Shown: piece after piece, positions 1 through 7,985 of the stretch
Numbering within the stretch: the stretch's first letter is position 1
Layout: the number at the start of each line of letters is the position of its first letter
NCBI RefSeq assembly: GCF_000585335.1
Contig: NZ_KK073872.1
Coordinates: forward strand, 1,975,283-2,039,282
Length of the DNA: 64,000 bases
Reading direction: 5' to 3'
Origin: Cloacibacillus evryensis DSM 19522
Lineage (GTDB): Bacteria > Synergistota > Synergistia > Synergistales > Synergistaceae
The notes under the pieces: generated by a model
Told to the model about the DNA's origin: nothing
The model's database searches: none
What the model saw: the letters and a program-made list of their open reading frames with translations, nothing else
Made by a program: the position numbers and the translations under genes

Positions 1-19
1 TAAAATATTACGGACGGCG

Positions 20-57
20 GGCAAAGGGAGGGAACGGAGACGCCCCCGCCCTTTGCC
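20..57 (-). terminator. Hairpin after the lyase operon
   Basis: GC-rich stem (GGCAAAGGG with one internal mismatch, then GGG) located 29 bases past the stop of the last operon gene. Its 3' side on the minus strand is AT-rich but lacks a clean T run, so it may be a weak or Rho-assisted end. Confidence 0.45.
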
Positions 58-85
58 GTCATTGTTGTTTATCTGCCGTGAAAAG

Positions 86-1603
86 TTACAGTACCTCTTT
101 GACGCTCTTTAAAATCGCCGCGCTTTTGACAAACTCGTAGGCCTTCTTGACGTCCGGCGCCAGCGGCCTGTCGTTGGTATAGAGCGGGATCACTCGGCGG
201 AACGCCTCGTATGCCGCGGCGGTCCCTTTGCCGAGGGCAAAGCCGTCGCGCTGTTTGCGCAGCTCGATGGCCTGGCAGGCGTGTATCAGCTCCATGCCGT
301 AGATATACTGGAGATCCTTCACTATCTGGCGCAGATGCTGCACGACGAGCGGCGTGTTGTTGGAGTGGTCCTCTATCGAGCCTGAGAGCGAGAGGTAATC
401 GACTGAACAGGGATTCGATAGGTGGCGTATCTCCGTATCAAGCGAGCCAAAACACTTCTGTATCGTACCGAAGCAGTGCGACTCGCCGCCGTCGTGGCTC
501 AGGAAGCGCGGCAGCTTCGTCAGCTCGGGGTTGGCGAGGCGCAGCATACGGTAGCAGGACATGCGCGAGACGTGGCTGAGGACGATCGAAAGCATCTCCA
601 CCGCCGTCGCGAGCGTCGTCGTCTCGAAGTTGGAATTGGAGATGATCCGCTTCTCGTCAAGCAGCAGGCAGGGGTTGTCGTCAGTGCTGTTCATCTGGAT
701 GACGAGATATTTCTCCGCGTATGCGAGCGCGTCGCGCAGCGAGCCATTGATATAGGCCGCGCCTCTGAAGCAGAGCGGGTCCTGCACCGGCTTGCCGGGG
801 TATCTTTTGTAGACGTCGCTGCCCGCGAGATAGGCGCGCATCCGTTCCGCGCTCTTCGCCTGCCCTTCCAGCTTCCGCGCCGCCATCACCTCCGGTTCGA
901 GGGGCGAGGTGTTGCCGTGGAGCCCTTCGAGCGAAAGGCTGGATATGACGTCCCCCATTTCGACGAGCTCTTCAAGCTCCTTTACCGCCAGCGCGGCCTC
1001 TCCCGCGGAGAAAGCGCTCGAACTGACGATCGCGAGGCCATCCTTCGGGCCGAGCACGACCGGCTCGAGGCCGGCGAGCTTGTGCGCCTCGGCAGAGCTC
1101 ATGCGGCGGCCCTGGTAATAGGCCTCGCCCTCGCCGATCATCACGAGGCCGATGTGCGCGAGCGGCGTGAGGTCGGCTTCTCCGACGGAACCCTTCTCGG
1201 GAACGACGGGATGGATGCCCGCGTTGAGCAACTCGGCGTAGCGACGCGCGACGGCGGGCTGGATGCCCGTGTAGCCGAGCAGCAGGCAGTTGAGCCTGAT
1301 CGCCATGATCGCGCGCACCTCGGCCTCGGAGGCCTCCGGCTCCACGCCGAAGGAGTGCGAATAGATAAGCTTGCGGTTGAAATCCTCGAAAAATTCTTTC
1401 GCTATCGTGTGGTCCTTGTTCCAGCCGACGCCGGTATTGAAGCCGTAGACGGGCACGTCGGCGTCCACCAGCTCGTAGACGAGTTTACGCGAAGCCTCAA
1501 GCCTCTCGTTCGCCTCGGGGCTGATCTCAACTTCCGCGCCGTTTACCGCGATCTCCCATACCTTGGCGACGGTCAGATCATTTCCTGTCAGTACGATCTT
1601 CAT
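86..1603 (-). CDS. MIO-less aromatic amino acid lyase homologue (ergothionase-like)
   Basis: 505-residue full-length member of the histidine/phenylalanine ammonia-lyase fold. Fold landmarks are present: the Tyr loop (YGFNTGVG, Tyr53), QDPLCFRGAA, NSTDDNP and a late IEDH carrying the equivalent of the HAL catalytic glutamate. The loop that in ammonia-lyases supplies Ala-Ser-Gly for the MIO cofactor (GSVGASGDL) reads GSVGEADLTPLAH here (residues 138-150), one residue shorter and without the triad, so MIO cannot form. The known MIO-free enzyme of this fold is ergothionase, which eliminates trimethylamine from ergothioneine to give thiourocanate. The start overlaps the stop of the BCCT transporter gene as ATGA, so transport and lyase are translationally coupled. 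Ergothionase is my best guess; a lyase for another trimethylated or N-substituted histidine is possible. Automatic annotation as HutH would be misleading. Confidence 0.75.
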   Translation of the reverse strand: MKIVLTGNDLTVAKVWEIAVNGAEVEISPEANERLEASRKLVYELVDADVPVYGFNTGVGWNKDHTIAKEFFEDFNRKLIYSHSFGVEPEASEAEVRAIMAIRLNCLLLGYTGIQPAVARRYAELLNAGIHPVVPEKGSVGEADLTPLAHIGLVMIGEGEAYYQGRRMSSAEAHKLAGLEPVVLGPKDGLAIVSSSAFSAGEAALAVKELEELVEMGDVISSLSLEGLHGNTSPLEPEVMAARKLEGQAKSAERMRAYLAGSDVYKRYPGKPVQDPLCFRGAAYINGSLRDALAYAEKYLVIQMNSTDDNPCLLLDEKRIISNSNFETTTLATAVEMLSIVLSHVSRMSCYRMLRLANPELTKLPRFLSHDGGESHCFGTIQKCFGSLDTEIRHLSNPCSVDYLSLSGSIEDHSNNTPLVVQHLRQIVKDLQYIYGMELIHACQAIELRKQRDGFALGKGTAAAYEAFRRVIPLYTNDRPLAPDVKKAYEFVKSAAILKSVKEVL

Positions 1604-3192
1604 TTCTGATGATCCTCCGCTGCCGGTTCCTCCTGGAACTTATCGATAAAGAATACCTTGACAAAAGCTACCACCTGTATCGCAAAGATGAAAAGCACCA
1701 CGAAGCCGGCCGCGGAGGAGAGCGCCTTGACGCCGTCCACTCCCTGAGCGCCGCCGCCGAAGGCCGCCATGATGATCGAGACGATACCGACCGAGATACC
1801 CCAGACTATCTTGATCTTCGCCGGAGGCTCGGTGCCGATGGGAACGTTGCGCATACACATCGAGCCGATGTTCGTCAGTGTCGCGTCGGCGCAGGTGATG
1901 AAGGAGGCGAGGATGACGAGGATGTTGACAGGCAGCACGACATAGCCGATGCCGAAGGGCAGGTTCTTAAGGAATTCCCAGAGCGCCATCACCGCGCCGC
2001 CGCTGTTGAGCGCGCCGACGAGGTCGGCTCCGCCGGACATCTGCATGTGCATCGCGCTGGAGCCCCAGACGGCGAACCAGACAATGCCGAATAGCGAGGG
2101 AAGCACCCAGTTGACGATCATATATTCGCGTATGGTCCTGCCGTATGAGAGCATGGCGAGGAAGATGCCCGTAACAGGCGCGTATCCGACCCAGAAGGCC
2201 CAGTCGAAGAGCGTCCATGAGCGCGTGAGCGGAGCGCCGCCGATATCGATCGGGTCGAGGCCCCAGAGCCAGAAGTTGTGCATCCAGGTGGCAAGCCCCG
2301 CGGTGCCGATCCTGAGGATGAAGAGCGTCGGTCCGGCGACGAAGAGGAGCACGATCAGCCCATAATAGAACCAGGCGTTGAGGTTGCCGACGATTTTAAG
2401 CCCCTTGTCGAGGCCGACGTATGTCGAGAAGGTGAAAGCGCAGACGATCGCCACGCCGATCGCGATGAAGACAGGCAGATTCACGTCGATGCCATAGCCC
2501 GCCTTGAGGCCGGTGACCGTGAGCGTGATGGCCATCGTGAGCCCCGTCGTGAGCCCGATCGTCAGCGCGAGCATCGAGAGGGTGTCGATGACCGCCGATG
2601 CCGCGGGCGTCGCGATCTTGTCGCCGAAGAGCGGCTTCAGCGTCGCGGTGACCGTGAGGCTGTCCCTCTTATGGTAGTAGATGTAGGCGACGAGCAGTCC
2701 GCACAGCGCGTAGATCGCGTAAGGCACGAAGGTCCAGTTATAGTAGGTGCGCGCCATCGCGAAGATAGCGGCGTCGGTCGTTCCGGGAGTGATGCCCAGT
2801 TTGTCAAGTTCTCCCCAGACGTTGCCAAGATAAATTACCGGTTCGTTGACGCCCCAGGTGACGATGCCGGTGGCGATGCCGCCCGTGAGCGCCATCGCGA
2901 ACCATGTAGCGAATGAATACTTGGGCTTGGCGTCCTTGCCGCCGATCCTGATTTTGCCGATCTTCGAGAAGGTCACGACCGCCACCAGCACAAAACAGGC
3001 CATGATCGAGATCTGATAGAGCCATCCAAAGGTGTCAAGCGACCAGGTAAAGATCATGTTGCAGGCCTGAGTCAGCATGTCCTTGTTGACGATGCCTACA
3101 ATAGCCGCCGCCGCGATGACGATGTAGGCGGGAATAAATACTTCCCAACGCACCGCTTTCTTCATGTCCATCGGAGTTTTTCCGGAATCCAT
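1600..3192 (-). CDS. BCCT-family betaine/carnitine/choline-type transporter
   Basis: 530-residue inner-membrane carrier with about twelve hydrophobic segments. It carries the BCCT signature region: a glycine-rich stretch followed by TWGVNEP in the third to fourth segment, and WTLFDWAFWVGYAPVTGIF followed by SYGRTIREY, matching the family's tryptophan-rich helix 8 and the RGRTIRE-type motif. BCCT carriers move compounds with a quaternary trimethylammonium group. A strong ribosome site (GGGAGG, eight bases before ATG) supports the start. The stop overlaps the start of the MIO-less lyase by four bases. Because ergothioneine is itself a betaine, the pairing suggests this is the uptake (or substrate/product exchange) system for the lyase substrate. 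Carnitine, choline or glycine betaine cannot be excluded from sequence alone. Confidence 0.88.
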   Translation of the reverse strand: MDSGKTPMDMKKAVRWEVFIPAYIVIAAAAIVGIVNKDMLTQACNMIFTWSLDTFGWLYQISIMACFVLVAVVTFSKIGKIRIGGKDAKPKYSFATWFAMALTGGIATGIVTWGVNEPVIYLGNVWGELDKLGITPGTTDAAIFAMARTYYNWTFVPYAIYALCGLLVAYIYYHKRDSLTVTATLKPLFGDKIATPAASAVIDTLSMLALTIGLTTGLTMAITLTVTGLKAGYGIDVNLPVFIAIGVAIVCAFTFSTYVGLDKGLKIVGNLNAWFYYGLIVLLFVAGPTLFILRIGTAGLATWMHNFWLWGLDPIDIGGAPLTRSWTLFDWAFWVGYAPVTGIFLAMLSYGRTIREYMIVNWVLPSLFGIVWFAVWGSSAMHMQMSGGADLVGALNSGGAVMALWEFLKNLPFGIGYVVLPVNILVILASFITCADATLTNIGSMCMRNVPIGTEPPAKIKIVWGISVGIVSIIMAAFGGGAQGVDGVKALSSAAGFVVLFIFAIQVVAFVKVFFIDKFQEEPAAEDHQK

Positions 3193-3223
3193 AAAAACAA
3201 CCTCCCAATCTGTTTTTATAATG

Positions 3224-3243
3224 AGGGGCCCGAAGGACCCCTT
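3224..3243 (-). other. Intra-operon stem-loop
   Basis: Short GGGGnCC / GGnCCCC hairpin in the 52-base gap between the hydroxylase large subunit and the BCCT gene. No T tail follows on the minus strand, so it may be an mRNA processing or stability element rather than a terminator. Confidence 0.4.
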
Positions 3244-3244
3244 A

Positions 3245-5482
3245 TTACCTTTTTTCAGCCGCCGCCGCGATCTTCGCCGGCGTCAGCGGCAGTTCCGTGA
3301 GCGAGGTCCCCAGCGCCCTGTTGACGGCGTTGACTATCGCCGCCGATACGGGGACGGTGCAGACCTCGCCTATGCTCTTGGCCCCGAACGGGCCGCCCGG
3401 CTCTCCGTCCTCTATGAGCAGGATATCGACCTCGGGCATATCGGGCGCGTTGACCATGTGGTACTTGTCGAAGTTTTGAGCCTTCGGCCTGCCGTCGGCT
3501 CCGTAATCAAGTTCTTCGCAGAGCGCCATGCCGATGCCCATCTGCACGCCGCCGTATATCTGCCCGTCGACGAAGCTGCGGTTTATGCTCTGCCCCACGT
3601 CATGGACGGCAAGGTATTTCTCTACCTTGACCAGGCCCGTAAGTTTATCCACCCTCACCTGCGCGAAGTGAACGCCGAATGAGGCGGGGTTGGCGTCAGG
3701 CGCGTGCTCATAGTGAGCTTCGACCGAACAGCGCTTCTTCATCATTATGCTGCGCACGGCCTCGCCGAGATCTATCTTCTTGCCGCCGGCGACGACAAAA
3801 CCGTCGCGAAGCTCGGCGGGGGCGTCGTATATTTCCGAGGCTTTGGCGCATAACAGCTTGACGGCCTCCTCGGAGACGAGGCGCGCGCATTCGCCGCAGA
3901 CGTAGATGACGCGGCTCGCCTGACAGCCGGCGTCGTAAGAGCTGAAATTCGTGTCGCCCTCCGTGACTGTCACCTTTGAAATGTCTATTCCGGTGGCCTC
4001 GGCGACGATCTGCGCGAGCGCCGTCGTCGTGCCGTTGCCAAGTTCGTGGATCGCCGTGCGCAGTATCGCCGAACCGTCCTCAAGGATGCGCAGCGACATC
4101 TGCGTCATGTCGTGATAAATGGTTTTGTAATAGCCGTTGCCATGCGTACAGCAAGCAAAGCCGGACGCCGTGACGAAACGTCCGTCGGGACTTTCCGAAG
4201 GTCCGCGAAGCCATTCCCAGCCGAAACGTTCCGCGCCCCGCGTGAGGCACTCTATGACGCGCGCTTTGCCGATATTGGAAGCGCCGCTCGGGTCGGCGTC
4301 GCCGTCGTGGACGAGGTTGTCGAGGCGAAAACGCACGGGGTCGAGGCCGAGACGTTTGCACATGAGATCCGTATGTATCTCGGTGATCGTGTGTATCTGC
4401 GGCGAGCCGTAGCCGCGGCAGGCACCCGCCGGCGTCGTCGAGGTGCGCACGACGCGCCCCTCGTAAACCATCGCGGGGATACGGTAGAGGCGCGAAGCTT
4501 TTTTGCCCATCGCCATCATCACCTTTTTCGTCCCCGTCAGATAAGCGCCGGCGTCGGCGGTAATGTCGAACTTGCGCGCGAGAATGCGGCCTTCGGCGTC
4601 GAGCGCCGTCGTCACGCGGCCGCGAACCGCGGCGCGCGTGCGCGTGGCGGCCATCGTCTCGCCGCGGTTCGTGTTGATGAATACGGGGCGGCGCAGCTTC
4701 CAGGCGGCCCAGGCACAGAGCGGCTCAAAGACCGACTCCTGCTTGCCGCCGAAGGTGCCGCCCATGTTGGCCTTGATGACGCGGATCTTTGAGAGCGGCA
4801 GCGGCAGCACCTGCGCCACCGCGTGCTGAACGCCGAATATTATCTGGCACGGAGTATGCACCTCGATGACGTTCTCCGGGCGCGGCAGCGCGAGGACGCA
4901 GTGCGTCTCCATCGCCGCGTGGTGTATCTTGGGCGTGTATATCTCGTCGCTTTCGACGTAGGCGGCCGCGGCGAAAGCAGCGTCGGCGTCTCCGTAGCCG
5001 AGGCGGCCCGTGAACGAACTTTCGCCGTCCTCGTGGAGCAGCGCCGCCTTTTCCTGCGCTTCGCGCATATCGACCACCGGCGGCAGCGCCTCATATTCGA
5101 CCTTTATCATGCGCAACGCGGCGCGGGCCCTGTCCTCGTCATCCGCGAGCACGAGGCCGATGCGGTCGCCGACATGGCGCGCGTGGCCGGTGAGGATCGT
5201 TTCATCAGGAAAGTCGTTCTGCCCGGGGAACCATTCGCCGCTGTTGTATTTATTGTCAGGCGCGTCGCGGAATGTGAGCACAATGACGCCCTCCATCCGC
5301 TCCGCTTCGGAAATATCGATATTTTTAATAATAGCGTTGGGCTGTTCGCTGAGCAGCGGCACTCCAACGAGCGTGTCCTGCGGCAGCGAGTCCGCGAGAT
5401 AGTCGTACGCGCCGCGCACCTTGTCCGCGGAATCCTCGCGAATGACCCTTTTGCCTATATATTTAAAATCTTTATTAGTCAT
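3245..5482 (-). CDS. Xanthine dehydrogenase-family molybdenum-binding subunit
   Basis: 745-residue large subunit of a molybdenum hydroxylase, binding molybdopterin cytosine dinucleotide and hydroxylating C-H bonds next to ring nitrogens. Visible motifs: MGGTFGGKQES near residue 246, GACRGYGSPQ near 357 and GPFGAKSIGE near 702, the last holding the catalytic glutamate of the family. Purine oxidases have Glu after FGGK (bovine Glu802); here it is Gln, which argues against xanthine as substrate. I start at ATG 5482 rather than the in-frame GTG at 5491: the ATG has an AAGGGG site upstream and overlaps the preceding stop as ATGACTAA. Together with the next two genes it forms a separate-subunit Mo/FAD/2Fe-2S enzyme. 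Its substrate is likely the imidazole acid made by, or feeding, the lyases (inference). Confidence 0.9.
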   Translation of the reverse strand: MTNKDFKYIGKRVIREDSADKVRGAYDYLADSLPQDTLVGVPLLSEQPNAIIKNIDISEAERMEGVIVLTFRDAPDNKYNSGEWFPGQNDFPDETILTGHARHVGDRIGLVLADDEDRARAALRMIKVEYEALPPVVDMREAQEKAALLHEDGESSFTGRLGYGDADAAFAAAAYVESDEIYTPKIHHAAMETHCVLALPRPENVIEVHTPCQIIFGVQHAVAQVLPLPLSKIRVIKANMGGTFGGKQESVFEPLCAWAAWKLRRPVFINTNRGETMAATRTRAAVRGRVTTALDAEGRILARKFDITADAGAYLTGTKKVMMAMGKKASRLYRIPAMVYEGRVVRTSTTPAGACRGYGSPQIHTITEIHTDLMCKRLGLDPVRFRLDNLVHDGDADPSGASNIGKARVIECLTRGAERFGWEWLRGPSESPDGRFVTASGFACCTHGNGYYKTIYHDMTQMSLRILEDGSAILRTAIHELGNGTTTALAQIVAEATGIDISKVTVTEGDTNFSSYDAGCQASRVIYVCGECARLVSEEAVKLLCAKASEIYDAPAELRDGFVVAGGKKIDLGEAVRSIMMKKRCSVEAHYEHAPDANPASFGVHFAQVRVDKLTGLVKVEKYLAVHDVGQSINRSFVDGQIYGGVQMGIGMALCEELDYGADGRPKAQNFDKYHMVNAPDMPEVDILLIEDGEPGGPFGAKSIGEVCTVPVSAAIVNAVNRALGTSLTELPLTPAKIAAAAEKR

Positions 5483-6320
5483 CCGCCCCACCCCTTCCCG
5501 TTCTCTTCATAAGAAGGGCAGTCACATCCTGCGCGAGCGCGCGCAGCGCCGACTGCTTATAGGGCAGCGTCGGACGTCCCGGGATAGCCGAAGCGGCAAA
5601 GGCGCAAAGCTCCTCTGGGAACCCCTCTTCAAATCCCGGCGCGCCGAGCGCGGCTTCCGCGCCGGCGCATCTTTGGGCCGCGGAGCCGAGCGTGCCCACA
5701 TAGACGCGGGCTTCTTTATAAAGCCCGTCCTCGTATCGCGCGGAAACGGCGATGTTTATGCGTGAGATGCTGACCTGGCTCCGGCTGCCGATCTTCAAGA
5801 ACGCTGAGACGCGGCTCTCGTCGGCAGGTATGACAAATCCTTTTATGATCTCGCCCGCGGCGAGTCTATTTTTATTGCGGCCGAGGACCTCTTCGATGGT
5901 AAGGGCGCGTTCGCCAGCCGCCGATGCGGTCACGGCCCGCGCGCCGAGCGCGGCGAGCGGAGCCGGGGTATCCGCCGCGGGAGAGGAGTTGGCGACGTTG
6001 CCGCCGACTGTGGCGCGGTTGCGTATCTGTTCCGAGCCCATGACGTAGGCGGCGTCCGCCAACGCGGAGGCGTATTTTCGCACCAGCCGGCTGCGGTGAA
6101 GGTCCGTCATCGTCTCCATCGCGCCGATCCGCAGTAAGCCTTCCTCAAAAGATATCCCTTTGAGCTCTTCCATCAGCGAAAGATCGGCCACCGAGGTTCC
6201 CCCGGCGAGCCTGCCGTGATTTTTTATCACCCAGTCGCTGCCCCCGGCTACAAATTCCATACCGGGGCGGTAGATCGAAAAGAGTTCGTCCAGCGTGCGC
6301 GGGCGTTCGAGGACGTTCAT
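5475..6320 (-). CDS. Xanthine dehydrogenase-family FAD-binding subunit
   Basis: 281-residue medium subunit (CoxM/XdhB type). It shows the N-terminal FAD-binding region with FVAGGSDW (residues about 19-26) and the pyrophosphate-binding TVGGNVANSSPAAD segment near 107-120, followed by the C-terminal CO-dehydrogenase flavoprotein domain. It passes electrons from the 2Fe-2S subunit to an acceptor, probably NAD or a quinone. Its ATG overlaps the stop of the iron-sulfur gene by four bases, and its stop overlaps the start of the large subunit by eight, so the three subunits are made in a coupled fashion. Confidence 0.9.
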   Translation of the reverse strand: MNVLERPRTLDELFSIYRPGMEFVAGGSDWVIKNHGRLAGGTSVADLSLMEELKGISFEEGLLRIGAMETMTDLHRSRLVRKYASALADAAYVMGSEQIRNRATVGGNVANSSPAADTPAPLAALGARAVTASAAGERALTIEEVLGRNKNRLAAGEIIKGFVIPADESRVSAFLKIGSRSQVSISRINIAVSARYEDGLYKEARVYVGTLGSAAQRCAGAEAALGAPGFEEGFPEELCAFAASAIPGRPTLPYKQSALRALAQDVTALLMKRTGRGGADD

Positions 6321-6790
6321 CTTCCGTTCCCCCCGAGCCTTTCGGCGGCCTCAGAGACGGCGTTGACGATCGGGATGTATCCCGTACAGCGGCAGACGTT
6401 CCCCGCGAGCGCGCGCTTGATCTCGTCGCGGTTCGGATGGGGATTTTTCAGCAGCAGCGCCTTCGCGGACATTATCATGCCGGGAGTGCAGAAGCCGCAC
6501 TGTACCGCGTCGCAGTCGATGAAGGCCTGCTGGAGCGCGTCAAGTTCGCCGTTTTCCTCAAGCCCCTCGATCGTCGTCACCGAATGGCCGTCGGACTGAA
6601 CGGCTGGGACGACGCAGGAACATACGGCCTCGTCGTCAAGCAGCACCGTGCAGGCGCCGCATTCTCCCGCGCCGCAGCCCTCCTTCACACCGGTAAGCCG
6701 GAAACTGTTCCGCAGCATGTCGATGAGCCGCGTATCGGCCTCGACCTCCGCCGTCCTTGTCTTTCCATTAAGCGTCAATGAAATCCTCAT
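6317..6790 (-). CDS. Xanthine dehydrogenase-family 2Fe-2S subunit
   Basis: 157-residue small subunit (CoxS/XdhC type) with two [2Fe-2S] clusters. The plant-ferredoxin-like cluster uses Cys39, Cys44, Cys47 and Cys59 (GCGAGECGAC...CSC). The second uses CGFC and CRC in the C-terminal helical domain. The start at 6790 is chosen over the longer frame to 6817 because AAGGAGAG lies six bases upstream and the family begins at this MRISLTLNG-like sequence. A perfect 18-base GC palindrome (6825-6842) lies in the 73-base gap to the upstream lyase gene. It carries electrons from the molybdenum centre to FAD. Confidence 0.92.
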   Translation of the reverse strand: MRISLTLNGKTRTAEVEADTRLIDMLRNSFRLTGVKEGCGAGECGACTVLLDDEAVCSCVVPAVQSDGHSVTTIEGLEENGELDALQQAFIDCDAVQCGFCTPGMIMSAKALLLKNPHPNRDEIKRALAGNVCRCTGYIPIVNAVSEAAERLGGNGR

Positions 6791-6863
6791 TTTCTCTCCT
6801 TGTAATGACCAACACAACGGGAGCCGCCGCGCGCGGCGGCCCCGCTTCCGCGCGACGCGCCGA

Positions 6864-7970
6864 TCAGAGCGTCAAAAACTTCCCCGCCAGCTCCACGGCG
6901 TAGTAAAATTTACGGGCGGCGGTAAAGCTGAATTCCACGTGGTCCTCCTGCCCGCCCTTTGTCGGTATCGAATCGGCGCTGACCTGCATCGCGCAGGTCT
7001 TTATCTTGTTCAGCAGGTGGCGGCCCTCGTTCTTCGCGATCTTGCCGGATATCTTTTCAAAGACGCCGTTCGCGAGCTCGACGATGACGGTGTTCATCAT
7101 ATCCGCCGCGTAGCCGACCTGCGTATTGCTGCAGTTGCAGCCCATCACCGCCTCATAGCCGCCCTCGGGCAGCTCGAAGAGCAGGGGGTTGTCGCAGGAG
7201 ATGTTGTTCTCCCTGTTAAGTATTCCTTTTGTGAATTCGACGACCCCGCTGCAGCCGGCGAAAAATTCCGGCAGTTCTGCGCCGCCGGCCAGACGCGCCT
7301 CGACACGCGGCAGCAGCTCCTCAAAACGCAGGAAGGCCAGCACGGCGATCGCCTGCGTCATCGTGGAGCCGTTCATCTGCGCAAGCACCTCTTTGCATTC
7401 GAGCGTGAAGCTCTCGGCTAGTCCGGCTTTGCGCAGCGCCTCGCGCGACGGCATCAGTCCGCCTTCGTAATAGGCCTTCGCCTCGTCGAGCCCGGCCACC
7501 GTCATCACGTTCTGCGCGAGCGGGCCGAGGTCGGAAAGCCCCGTCGAACCCTCGCTGTGGACGGCCGGCGCCACCTTCGCGTTATAGATGGCAAGTATCC
7601 TCTCTATAAGCTCGGGGCGCACGCCGCTGTATCCTCTCGCGAGCACGTTGGCGCGCAGCAGCAGCGAGGTCAGCGTCACCTCGGGCGGCAGATAGTCGCC
7701 CATGCCGGCCGCGTGCGGATAGGGCAGCGTCTTGTTCCATTCGATATGCTTCTCCGGCGGCACGACGACATCCTTGAGGTTGCCGAGCCCCGTGTTCACT
7801 CCGTAGACGACGGGAGCGTCCTTTTCCATCCAGCGGTCGATCTGCGAACGCGTGGCGCGGCAGCGCGCGGCCGCCTCGTCGGAAAGGGCGACGCGCGCCT
7901 CTTTGTCCGCCATTATCGTGCGGATCGTTTCAAGGGTAAGGCTGTTTCCGTCTATGTAATAAATGCTCAT
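6864..7970 (-). CDS. Partial aromatic amino acid lyase-fold protein, subunit A
   Basis: 368 residues, against roughly 500 for complete family members. It keeps the N-terminal active-site half: the Tyr loop VVYGVNTGLG (Tyr56), the MIO-loop region GSTGLSDLGPLAQ (141-153), EVLAQMNGS, CDNPLLF, and near the end SADSIPTKGGQEDH with Glu342 matching the HAL catalytic Glu. The middle of the fold, including the QDPYSLRC segment that supplies the substrate-binding Arg in HAL, is missing. The MIO loop lacks Ala-Ser-Gly, so the cofactor cannot form. It lies 15 bases after a gene for a protein that holds the missing part (7986-9272), and GGGAGG precedes its ATG. I infer a heteromeric lyase or a lyase-like binding complex; substrate unknown. 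Confidence 0.7.
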   Translation of the reverse strand: MSIYYIDGNSLTLETIRTIMADKEARVALSDEAAARCRATRSQIDRWMEKDAPVVYGVNTGLGNLKDVVVPPEKHIEWNKTLPYPHAAGMGDYLPPEVTLTSLLLRANVLARGYSGVRPELIERILAIYNAKVAPAVHSEGSTGLSDLGPLAQNVMTVAGLDEAKAYYEGGLMPSREALRKAGLAESFTLECKEVLAQMNGSTMTQAIAVLAFLRFEELLPRVEARLAGGAELPEFFAGCSGVVEFTKGILNRENNISCDNPLLFELPEGGYEAVMGCNCSNTQVGYAADMMNTVIVELANGVFEKISGKIAKNEGRHLLNKIKTCAMQVSADSIPTKGGQEDHVEFSFTAARKFYYAVELAGKFLTL

Positions 7971-7985
7971 CCTCGTCGTTCCTCC

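Noticed and set aside
86-1603. Plain histidine ammonia-lyase (hutH) with hut operon
   Set aside because: The MIO triad is absent, and no urocanase, imidazolonepropionase or formiminoglutamase gene is nearby.
422-1609. Long plus-strand frames antisense to the lyase and other GC-rich genes
   Set aside because: They mirror real genes, have Arg/His-rich composition and lack ribosome sites; typical shadows in GC-rich DNA.
6825-6842. GC palindrome as a terminator between lyase subunit A and the hydroxylase
   Set aside because: No T run, and it lies within a co-directional run of related genes; listed only as a possible mRNA structure.
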